Below, in pieces: positions 1 through 4,590 of a stretch of DNA of 5,105 nt. The notes under the pieces are model-generated. The model saw only the letters and a program-made list of their open reading frames with translations. It searched no databases and was not told the origin of the DNA. The stretch is from NCBI GenBank assembly GCA_036399835.1, contig DASWMI010000149.1, positions 1-5,105 of the forward strand, given 5' to 3'. The stretch's first letter is position 1; each line of letters begins with the position of its first letter. Made by a program: the position numbers and the translations under genes. Origin of the DNA: DASYML01 sp036399835. Its GTDB lineage: Bacteria; Acidobacteriota; Blastocatellia; Pyrinomonadales; Pyrinomonadaceae.

Positions 1-1
1 C

Positions 2-127
2 ACAGCGGCCCCGCCCGAACTCGCGCGCAGGGCTTTCCTGGCCTCGCGCACCAACGCCTGGCTCTCGCTCCCGATGCTCTTCTTCATGGGCACTTCGCAC
101 GGCGATTACATCATCTTCGGAAGATAG
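2..127 (+). CDS. C-terminal end of a membrane protein resembling the PuuD / Urate_ox_N family (partial)
   Basis: An open frame enters from the left edge and runs for 41 codons to TAG at 125-127; the start lies outside the window. The visible part contains SRTNAWLSLPMLFFMGTSHG, a hydrophobic stretch preceded by Arg and Asn. From memory this resembles the conserved segment of Urate_ox_N (PuuD, membrane urate hydroxylase) proteins, where an Arg/His-Asn pair precedes a 'TLPVLF-M-SNH' helix. It differs in ending soon after that helix, with YIIFGR before the stop, so no cytochrome c domain follows in this copy. If the assignment holds, it is an inner-membrane protein. The 7-nt-word palindrome begins about 10 bases after the stop. 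With so little visible, it could also be an unrelated multi-pass membrane protein; function is uncertain. Confidence 0.5.
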   Translation, partial: TAAPPELARRAFLASRTNAWLSLPMLFFMGTSHGDYIIFGR

Positions 128-137
128 AAAAAGAGTC

Positions 138-247
138 GGCAGTAGACAGCAATCAGCAGCGAGCATTAAAAGCTCCTGCTGATTGCTGGCTCTGTCTACG
201 GCTTAAGACTCAAGGCTTCTGCTCGCTGCCTGCCGCTCACTGCTTAC
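138..247. repeat. Intergenic palindromic array of 7-nt words with two competing right arms
   Basis: The left arm, 138-165, divides exactly into four heptamers, most ending in AGCA (for example GACAGCA and GCGAGCA). A nearby right arm mirrors it: 147-159 pairs perfectly with 176-188 (13 bp), 161-164 with 172-175, and 142-148 with 193-199, giving a long imperfect hairpin with a loop around 165-171. A second right arm, 220-247, again divides into four heptamers when read on the minus strand, and its GCGAGCA word matches the left arm; 157-165 pairs perfectly with 220-228. The left arm can therefore fold with either right arm. The array starts about 10 nt after the upstream stop codon, and a short T-run follows (around 247-251), so it may act as a transcript end or mRNA-stabilising structure. 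That role is inferred. Confidence 0.7.
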
Positions 248-345
248 TTTTCCGTCACAGACTCTCCATGTATTCGCCACATGCGGCGAGCAATATTGGA
301 GCGAAACTAACCCTCGCTTTATCAACCCGGATTAATCCTCGCAAG

Positions 346-359
346 GTGCAGCAATGCAC
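346..359 (+). other. Small GNRA-type hairpin in the dismutase 5' leader
   Basis: GTGCA at 346-350 and TGCAC at 355-359 form a perfect 5-bp stem closing the loop GCAA, a GNRA tetraloop, which is an unusually stable RNA loop class. It lies 12 nt upstream of the AAGGAG ribosome binding site (372-377) of the dismutase gene. A 10-bp palindrome, GGATTAATCC, lies just upstream at 329-338. Either could be incidental at this size. A role in leader stability or translation control is only a suggestion. Confidence 0.3.
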
Positions 360-385
360 GCCCGTTTATTTAAGGAGAACGTCAG

Positions 386-1024
386 ATGGATTTGAAGACA
401 TACCAGGCCAAACAGTTTAACCTGAGCGGCCTCAAGGGCATCTCCGACCAGACGCTGGAGATGCACTTTAAGCTCTACGAAGGATATGTGACTAACACGA
501 ATCTCTTGACCGAGAGGATTTACGAAACAATCAAGGACGGCAATGTGGACCAGGAGGAGATGCCGGCCTATTCCGAGCTAACGCGCCGCTTAGGGTTTGA
601 GTACAACGGGATGGTCCTGCACGAATACTACTTCGGCAACATGAAGCAGGGCGGCGCAGTAGACCCTGACCGCAGCTCAGCCTTCTTCAAGGTTGCGGAA
701 AACTCCTTCGGCAGCTATGACATCTGGAAGACGGATTTCGTCTCGGTCGGGAAGATGCGCGGCGTCGGCTGGGCCATCTGCTACGAAGACCCGGCGCACG
801 GCACGCTCTCTAACCACTGGATTACGCTGCACGAGGTTGGCAACGTCGCGGGCTTCAATCCCGTGCTCGTCATGGATGTCTGGGAGCACGCCTACCTGCT
901 CGACTTCAAACCTGCCGACCGCCCCAAATATATCGAAGCCTTCTTCTCCAACATAGACTGGCAAGCCGTCGAGAAGCGTTTGAAGACAGACACGACTGCA
1001 CGGCCTGATAAGTCTGGAGTCTGA
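386..1024 (+). CDS. Superoxide dismutase, Fe/Mn family (divergent subgroup)
   Basis: Converts superoxide to oxygen and hydrogen peroxide with an active-site Fe or Mn; no signal peptide is visible, so probably cytoplasmic. It has 212 residues, the usual family size. The four metal ligands are in place: His27 (TLEMHF), His79 (NGMVLHEYYF), and Asp164 and His168 in MDVWEHAYLLDF. The active-site gateway Tyr aligns as Tyr34. It departs from E. coli SodA/SodB: the KHH motif after the first ligand reads KLY with one residue deleted, and the position of E. coli MnSOD Gln146 appears to be His149 (TLHEVG), a substitution also known in archaeal enzymes. The residue two before the Asp ligand is Val162; metal preference cannot be read safely. 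The start is supported by AAGGAG at 372-377, 8 nt before ATG. The last four codons lie in the left arm of the 1011-1100 palindrome, so the tail after about residue 200 is probably not conserved. Family assignment is firm. Confidence 0.95.
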   Translation: MDLKTYQAKQFNLSGLKGISDQTLEMHFKLYEGYVTNTNLLTERIYETIKDGNVDQEEMPAYSELTRRLGFEYNGMVLHEYYFGNMKQGGAVDPDRSSAFFKVAENSFGSYDIWKTDFVSVGKMRGVGWAICYEDPAHGTLSNHWITLHEVGNVAGFNPVLVMDVWEHAYLLDFKPADRPKYIEAFFSNIDWQAVEKRLKTDTTARPDKSGV

Positions 1025-1100
1025 GAGTCCGAGAGTCTGGGAGTCAAAAGAAAAGCTTAAAACCTTTGACTCATGACTCCGGACTCTCAGACTTCAGACT
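1011..1100. repeat. Palindromic array of mirrored AGTC words overlapping the dismutase stop codon
   Basis: The left arm (1011-1049) is five consecutive 7-8-nt units each beginning AGTC, such as AGTCTGAG. Read on the minus strand, the right arm (1064-1100) is again five units of 7-8 nt beginning AGTC. The outer 21 positions (1011-1031 with 1080-1100) match at 20 of 21, the exception being a G-T pair that still pairs in RNA. GAGTC at 1033-1037 pairs with 1075-1079, and 1041-1048 pairs perfectly with 1065-1072. The loop is about 16 nt. CTTTTA follows at 1103-1108, an interrupted T-run, so it may end the dismutase transcript. The dismutase stop TGA (1022-1024) is inside the left arm. Confidence 0.8.
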
Positions 1101-1150
1101 AGCTTTTATGTTATTCTCGCCCTCAACAAGCGTCCGTCTCAATATTCTTT

Positions 1151-1156
1151 GGAGGA
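1151..1156 (+). promoter_or_regulatory. Ribosome binding site that decides the lipoprotein start
   Basis: GGAGGA at 1151-1156 is a strong Shine-Dalgarno sequence. Three in-frame candidate starts sit around it: TTG at 1149 and ATG at 1158 overlap or touch it, while ATG at 1164 lies 7 nt downstream, the normal spacing. The 1164 start also gives a clean lipoprotein signal peptide (MSLKRRS then a hydrophobic core). Confidence 0.85.
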
Positions 1157-1163
1157 AATGCAG

Positions 1164-2213
1164 ATGTCTTTAAAACGCAGGTCTCTGCCTTTAGCCGTGT
1201 GTTTGACGGTTGCCGTCTTAATCGCGGGCTGCACGACGGCTGACAACAACGGAAACTCGAACACGACCGCGACCACCAACGTCTCTCCGCCCGCCGCCAC
1301 GCCTTCGCCGCAGGCTCAGAATCTGGTCCAGTCCGAGCGCCCACAGAAGATTAAAGACATGATGGCCGGGCGCGGGCAGCAGGACCAGGCCAAGCCCGTG
1401 CTTCAGATTATCAGCCCGCGCGAGGGAGCGACCGTCAACGGCTCGACCGTCGAGGTCAAGCTTAACCTGAGCGGAGACCTGAAGGAATACAAGCCCGGGA
1501 AAGACCCCTCGACCGGCATGGGTAATCACATACACGTTATTCTTGACAACCAGCCTTACGAGGCCTACTACAGCCTGGACCAGCCCTTCGAGCTACGCAA
1601 CGTCACCGAAGGCAAGCACACCCTGCGCGTCTTTCCTTCTCGCCCCTGGCACGAGAGCTACAAGAATGATGGCGCGTTCCAGATGGTCACGTTTACGGTC
1701 AAGAGCGGCGGCGATGCTTCAAAGCCGACGACGACCAACGCGGGGCAGGTCATGGCTGACAACAAGAACGCTGCGGCCAATAAAAACGCGGCGGCTAATA
1801 AGAACGCCAATGCGTCGAATCAGAGCGCCGCAAACGAGAGCGCGAGTCCGGCACCTGCGCCGCGCGAAGGCAAGGAGATGGCTGCGAGCCAGGCCGGCGA
1901 AGTTGACCCGAAGAAGCCCCTGCTGACCTACAGCCGCCCGAAAGGCGAGTACAAGGGCGAAGATAGCAACGCTATCATGATTGATTTCTGGCTCAAGAAC
2001 GCGAAGCTCGTGGGCGATGGCGGAGAATATCGCGTCCGCTATTCTGTCGACGGCGGACCGGAAAAGACGCTCGAAAAATGGGAGCCGATCTGGCTCACGG
2101 GATGGGCCAGCGGCGAGCACACGATAGAGATGGAGCTGGTGGACAAGGACGGCAACAAGGTGGACAACGGCGGCTATAACGCCACCACGCGCAAGATTAC
2201 GGTTACTAAGTAA
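1164..2213 (+). CDS. Secreted lipoprotein with two related beta-type domains and an Asn/Ala-rich repeat linker (function unknown)
   Basis: 349 residues from the chosen ATG. Residues 1-22 are a lipoprotein signal peptide: basic MSLKRR, a hydrophobic core, and lipobox LIAGC with lipidated Cys23. An Asn/Thr/Pro-rich linker (24-60) follows. Domain 1 (about 78-181) contains SPREGATVNG, then GNHIHVILDN (120-129) and EGKHTLRVF (149-157), an Ig-like or DUF4399-like pattern. A linker (about 182-247) holds three NKNAAA-type repeats and a Pro/Ala segment. Domain 2 (about 248-349) repeats the layout (GGEYRVRYSVDG, then SGEHTIEMEL, then KITV at the end) but lacks the His pair of domain 1. It should be anchored in a membrane and face the periplasm or outside. 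The His-x-His followed by Asp could bind metal or ligand, which is inference. It stands between two palindromic arrays, probably as its own transcription unit. I do not recognise a named protein. Confidence 0.9.
   Translation: MSLKRRSLPLAVCLTVAVLIAGCTTADNNGNSNTTATTNVSPPAATPSPQAQNLVQSERPQKIKDMMAGRGQQDQAKPVLQIISPREGATVNGSTVEVKLNLSGDLKEYKPGKDPSTGMGNHIHVILDNQPYEAYYSLDQPFELRNVTEGKHTLRVFPSRPWHESYKNDGAFQMVTFTVKSGGDASKPTTTNAGQVMADNKNAAANKNAAANKNANASNQSAANESASPAPAPREGKEMAASQAGEVDPKKPLLTYSRPKGEYKGEDSNAIMIDFWLKNAKLVGDGGEYRVRYSVDGGPEKTLEKWEPIWLTGWASGEHTIEMELVDKDGNKVDNGGYNATTRKITVTK
1761..1814 (+). repeat. In-frame 18-bp tandem repeat coding NKNAAA in the lipoprotein linker
   Basis: Three 18-bp units (1761-1778, 1779-1796, 1797-1814) encode NKNAAA, NKNAAA and NKNANA at residues 200-217. 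The units differ mostly at third codon positions (AAC/AAT, AAG/AAA, GCT/GCG/GCC), so they are not a very recent duplication, and the peptide has been kept while the DNA drifted. The segment looks like a flexible, disordered spacer between the two domains. Confidence 0.8.
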
Positions 2214-2245
2214 ATGCTTGAGCGCGTGCGGCAGCGCCTGAGCTG

Positions 2246-2315
2246 AAGCGATTGACTGATAGATTCAATAACTCAATAAATCAAATGAGCCGTCGAATCT
2301 ATCAGTCAATCGCTT
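2246..2315. repeat. Perfect 21-bp inverted repeat between the lipoprotein and glycosylase genes
   Basis: Positions 2246-2266 (beginning AAGCGATTGACTG) are an exact reverse complement of 2295-2315, with a 28-nt spacer at 2267-2294. Inside the spacer CTCA (2272-2275) can pair with TGAG (2286-2289), extending the structure. The left arm and spacer have a loose 8-nt texture from 2250 to 2289 (GATTGACT, then words such as CAATAACT and CAATAAAT). It is AT-rich compared with the flanking genes. It starts 33 nt after the lipoprotein stop and ends 40 nt before the next gene. There is no T-run directly after the right arm (ATCCCGCG follows), so it is not a classical intrinsic terminator. Confidence 0.9.
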
Positions 2316-2355
2316 ATCCCGCGAATTTATCTTTGCTGGTCCATCGTTTTTCCTC

Positions 2356-3021
2356 ATGGTTTTGATAAAGCAGAAGAAGATTTTGTTCGCGGAGTTGGCT
2401 ATGGAAGCGTCTGCATGTCGTTTGTGCGCGGCGATGTGCGGGAGGACCGCCGTCTTGAGCGAGCGCAACGGAGAGCCTTCAGCGCGCGTCATGTTTATAG
2501 GCGAAGCGCCGGGCAGACAGGGCGGCGACCGCACGCGCATACCCTTTTCAGGCGATCAATCCGGCCAGAACTTCACGCGATACCTGGCCTCCATCGGTCT
2601 CACCCGCGATGAAATCTTCATCACTAACTCGGTGCTTTGCAACCCGCGCAAGGCTTCCGGCGCGAACCGCAAACCGACGACGAAAGAGCTGCTCAACTGT
2701 TCCGGTTTTCTGCGCAGGCAGTTGGAGTTGGTTGACCCGCGCATCGTCGTGACGCTGGGCGCGGTCTCGCTTGAAGCCCTCAGACGCATTGAGTATCATG
2801 ACCTGACTCTGAAAGAAGCCGCCGGAAATGTGTACGGATGGAACGGGCGTCTGCTCGTGCCTGTGTATCATCCAAGCCCGCAAGTGCTCGCTTCGCACAG
2901 GCGCGAAGAGGCGCAGTTACGCGACTACCAGGCGCTCGCGCGCGCACTGGTCCAGTCGGGAATCAGAAGGCCGAGGAGGACGAGCCTGAAGGCGATAGCA
3001 GCTTCCGCCTCCGAGCCTTGA
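2356..3021 (+). CDS. Uracil-DNA glycosylase superfamily protein with Fe-S cluster cysteines
   Basis: Likely a DNA repair enzyme that removes uracil or another deaminated base. 221 residues from the first ATG. Cys21 and Cys24 (CRLC), Cys95 (TNSVLCNPR) and Cys115 (LLNCSGF) match the four [4Fe-4S] ligands of family 4/5 enzymes; Cys28 is an extra one. Motif A is GEAPGR (49-54), continuing into DRTRIPFSGDQSG (58-70); motif B is YHPSPQ (171-176). GEAPG is family-4-like, while the DRT-x2-PF-x-GD-x-SG continuation resembles family 5 (UDGb), so the subfamily is uncertain. A basic tail (about 203-221) follows the fold. The start is unclear: ATG 2356 has no visible ribosome site but supplies the helix expected before the first Cys; ATG 2401 has GGAG at 2391-2394 yet leaves only four residues before CRLC. 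ygfZ begins 21 bp downstream, so the two are probably co-transcribed. Superfamily call is firm; substrate is not. Confidence 0.87.
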   Translation: MVLIKQKKILFAELAMEASACRLCAAMCGRTAVLSERNGEPSARVMFIGEAPGRQGGDRTRIPFSGDQSGQNFTRYLASIGLTRDEIFITNSVLCNPRKASGANRKPTTKELLNCSGFLRRQLELVDPRIVVTLGAVSLEALRRIEYHDLTLKEAAGNVYGWNGRLLVPVYHPSPQVLASHRREEAQLRDYQALARALVQSGIRRPRRTSLKAIAASASEP

Positions 3022-3042
3022 CCTATAGAGTTCTGAAACAGG

Positions 3043-4197
3043 ATGAGTGAAACAATCGAACAGGAGACTGCGCGAAGCTTGCCGCTTGATGAAAAGCACA
3101 GGCAGAGCGGAGCTGTTTTAGAGGAGCGCGAAGGATGGCTCGTGCCCGCATCTTACGGCGAAAGCGAGGCCGAATATGCTTGCGTGCGCGAGGGCGGCGC
3201 GGGTCTCGTTGATCTCTCTCTGCGCGGGCGTATCAGCGTCTACGGCTCTGAGGCCGTGATGTTTCTCAACGGGCTGATGACCAATGATGTCAAGACGCTC
3301 GCGGAGGGCAGTTGGATGCCCGCTGTCTTCCCGAACGTGCAGGGCCGTCTGCTGGCGAGCGCGCGAGTTATTCACGAGGGCAAGAGATTTCTCATTGACA
3401 CGGAATCCGTGACGCGTGCGCAGGTCTTCAAGCTGCTCGAACGCTTCAACCTCGCGGGCGACTTTAGAGCTTTGGACATCACGGAAGAGACCGCGCAGCT
3501 TTCCTTGCAGGGCGCTCGCTCGACCGAGGTGCTCGGACTGGTCCTGGACCGGAAAGATTCACTACCAGAGCGTCAAGAAGTTTTTTCTACCTCTTGGCGT
3601 GGCGTGGATTTGGCTCTTATTCGCGCGACGCACACGGGCGAAGACGGGTTTGATCTTTTTATTGAAGCGAGCGGCGCGCAGAGTTTGTGGGAAGCGCTTG
3701 TCGCGGCCGGGGCGCATCCCTTTGGTCAGGATGCGCTTGAAGTCATGCGTCTGGAGGCCGGAGTGCCGCGCTTTAAAGTAGACATGGACGAAACGACTGT
3801 CGTGCTTGAAACCGGACTCGAAGAGGCCGTCAGCTTTACTAAAGGCTGCTATATCGGCCAGGAGATTATCGCGCGCATACACTGGCGCGGCCACGTCGCC
3901 AAAAAGCTCACAGGGTTGAGCTTTGAAAACCGGACGGAAGTTCCGCGCGAAGCACGCATAGGGACGCTCGATGGAAAAGAGATTGGCCGCGTTACCTCAA
4001 GCACCTTCTCGCCGCGACTGAATCGCACTATCGCGCTCGGCTATGTTAAGTATGACTATCTCGCGCCGGGCACGGAGCTGCGAGTCCTCTTTGGAGATGA
4101 AGAGCAGTCGGTCCATGTCACCGCGCTACCCTTCGTGCGCGGCAGTTGGCACGCGTCCTCGTCCGAATTAAAGAGGGCGGATGAGCAGGCTGGATGA
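3043..4197 (+). CDS. ygfZ: YgfZ/GcvT-fold folate-binding protein
   Basis: 384 residues. The YgfZ signature K-G-C-Y-x-G-Q-E is present at 267-274 (KGCYIGQE), with the conserved Cys269. The N-terminal T-protein-like fold is visible in GLVDLSLRGRISVYG (54-68) and FLNGLMTNDVKTL (74-86), and a GcvT C-terminal-type beta domain follows after about 285 (IGTLDGKEIGRVTSSTFSP region). The Asp used by true glycine-cleavage T-proteins is replaced: that stretch reads GRLLASARV (101-109), which argues against aminomethyltransferase activity. YgfZ in E. coli is a tetrahydrofolate-binding protein that supports certain Fe-S enzymes such as MiaB; a similar cytoplasmic role is inferred here. Residues 1-25 before the fold look like a variable extension. 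The start codon has only a weak AGG directly adjacent, so translation may depend on coupling with the upstream glycosylase gene. The next gene overlaps the stop codon. Confidence 0.9.
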   Translation: MSETIEQETARSLPLDEKHRQSGAVLEEREGWLVPASYGESEAEYACVREGGAGLVDLSLRGRISVYGSEAVMFLNGLMTNDVKTLAEGSWMPAVFPNVQGRLLASARVIHEGKRFLIDTESVTRAQVFKLLERFNLAGDFRALDITEETAQLSLQGARSTEVLGLVLDRKDSLPERQEVFSTSWRGVDLALIRATHTGEDGFDLFIEASGAQSLWEALVAAGAHPFGQDALEVMRLEAGVPRFKVDMDETTVVLETGLEEAVSFTKGCYIGQEIIARIHWRGHVAKKLTGLSFENRTEVPREARIGTLDGKEIGRVTSSTFSPRLNRTIALGYVKYDYLAPGTELRVLFGDEEQSVHVTALPFVRGSWHASSSELKRADEQAG

Positions 4198-4487
4198 TGA
4201 GCGAAGAGCCGACAGATGTGGACCACTCGCAGCCGCGCGACCTTGATTTCGAGCAGGCGCGCCTGGCCTATTCCATCATCGAATCCCTGCTCGAACACAC
4301 GCGCGTCGTCAGCGACCTGATAGCCCTCATGGCGCAGGTCCTGGATGAAGAGACGACGAAAGCCCTCACACTGACTCCGCACTGGAAGGCTTATCTGGAC
4401 AGCCGCCGCACGATGGAGCGCACGCGCATTGAGATAGAACAATTCGCAGAGATGATGCAGCGGCTCGGCGAAGATAAAACATCCTGA
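4194..4487 (+). CDS. Small acidic helical protein of unknown function, overlapping ygfZ
   Basis: 97 residues from ATG 4194 (96 from the adjacent ATG 4197, which is equally possible). The ATG overlaps the ygfZ stop as ATGA, the usual sign of translational coupling, with AGG at 4186-4188 as a weak ribosome site. No signal peptide or membrane segment. The N-terminus is acidic and polar (MMSEEPTDVDHSQ). The rest looks alpha-helical: an amphipathic segment about 19-50 (DFEQARLAYSIIESLLEHT onward) and a charged helix about 70-93 (RRTMERTRIEIEQFAEMMQ). No Cys and no known motif. I do not recognise the family. Coupling suggests it is made together with YgfZ and might act with it, but that is inference from position only. 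Confidence 0.8.
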   Translation: MMSEEPTDVDHSQPRDLDFEQARLAYSIIESLLEHTRVVSDLIALMAQVLDEETTKALTLTPHWKAYLDSRRTMERTRIEIEQFAEMMQRLGEDKTS

Positions 4488-4590
4488 CAGACGCTGAAGA
4501 GATGATAAACGCGGGCGGCGCGTCAACGCCGAACTGAAAGCCTTTATCTTTTATTCCTGCTCCGCCTTTATCCCGCATCCTGTTCCTTTG
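4488..4590 (+). other. Intergenic segment with GC-rich foldback and T-rich stretch before pabB (possible weak terminator or leader)
   Basis: GATAAA (4504-4509) can pair with TTTATC (4543-4548) around two alternative 5-bp GC stems: ACGCG/CGCGT (4509-4513 with 4519-4523) or CGGCG/CGCCG (4516-4520 with 4527-4531). The T-rich run 4543-4555 follows. GCCTTTATC occurs twice (4540-4548 and 4564-4572). Unlike the three upstream gene junctions, this one has no long word-based palindrome. No clear promoter or Shine-Dalgarno sequence precedes the pabB ATG. The structure is weak and may be chance. Confidence 0.3.

Noticed and set aside
295..323. Possible sigma-70 promoter (TTGGAG and TTTATC with 17-bp spacing) before the dismutase
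   Set aside because: The -10 match is only about three of six positions, no better than chance in this sequence.
1011..1100. CRISPR-like array
   Set aside because: The units are 7-8 nt, contiguous and mirrored, with no unique spacers of CRISPR size and no cas genes.
1149..1163. Start of the lipoprotein at TTG 1149 or ATG 1158
   Set aside because: Both overlap or touch the GGAGGA ribosome site; ATG 1164 has normal spacing and gives a standard signal peptide.
1719..2120. Minus-strand open frame of 133 codons inside the lipoprotein gene
   Set aside because: It lies wholly within a well-supported lipoprotein gene, its product is Arg/Ala/Leu-rich as expected from antisense of GC-rich coding DNA, and it shows no motif or ribosome site.
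3562..3894. Minus-strand open frame of 110 codons inside ygfZ
   Set aside because: It covers the conserved KGCYIGQE region of ygfZ; best explained as a coding shadow.
3043..4197. Glycine cleavage T-protein (gcvT) instead of ygfZ
   Set aside because: The KGCYxGQE signature belongs to YgfZ and the T-protein catalytic Asp is replaced; no other glycine cleavage genes are nearby.
4056..4526. Minus-strand open frame of 156 codons across the ygfZ end and the small gene
   Set aside because: It spans two genes supported on the + strand by family motifs or coupling, and its translation shows no recognisable domain.
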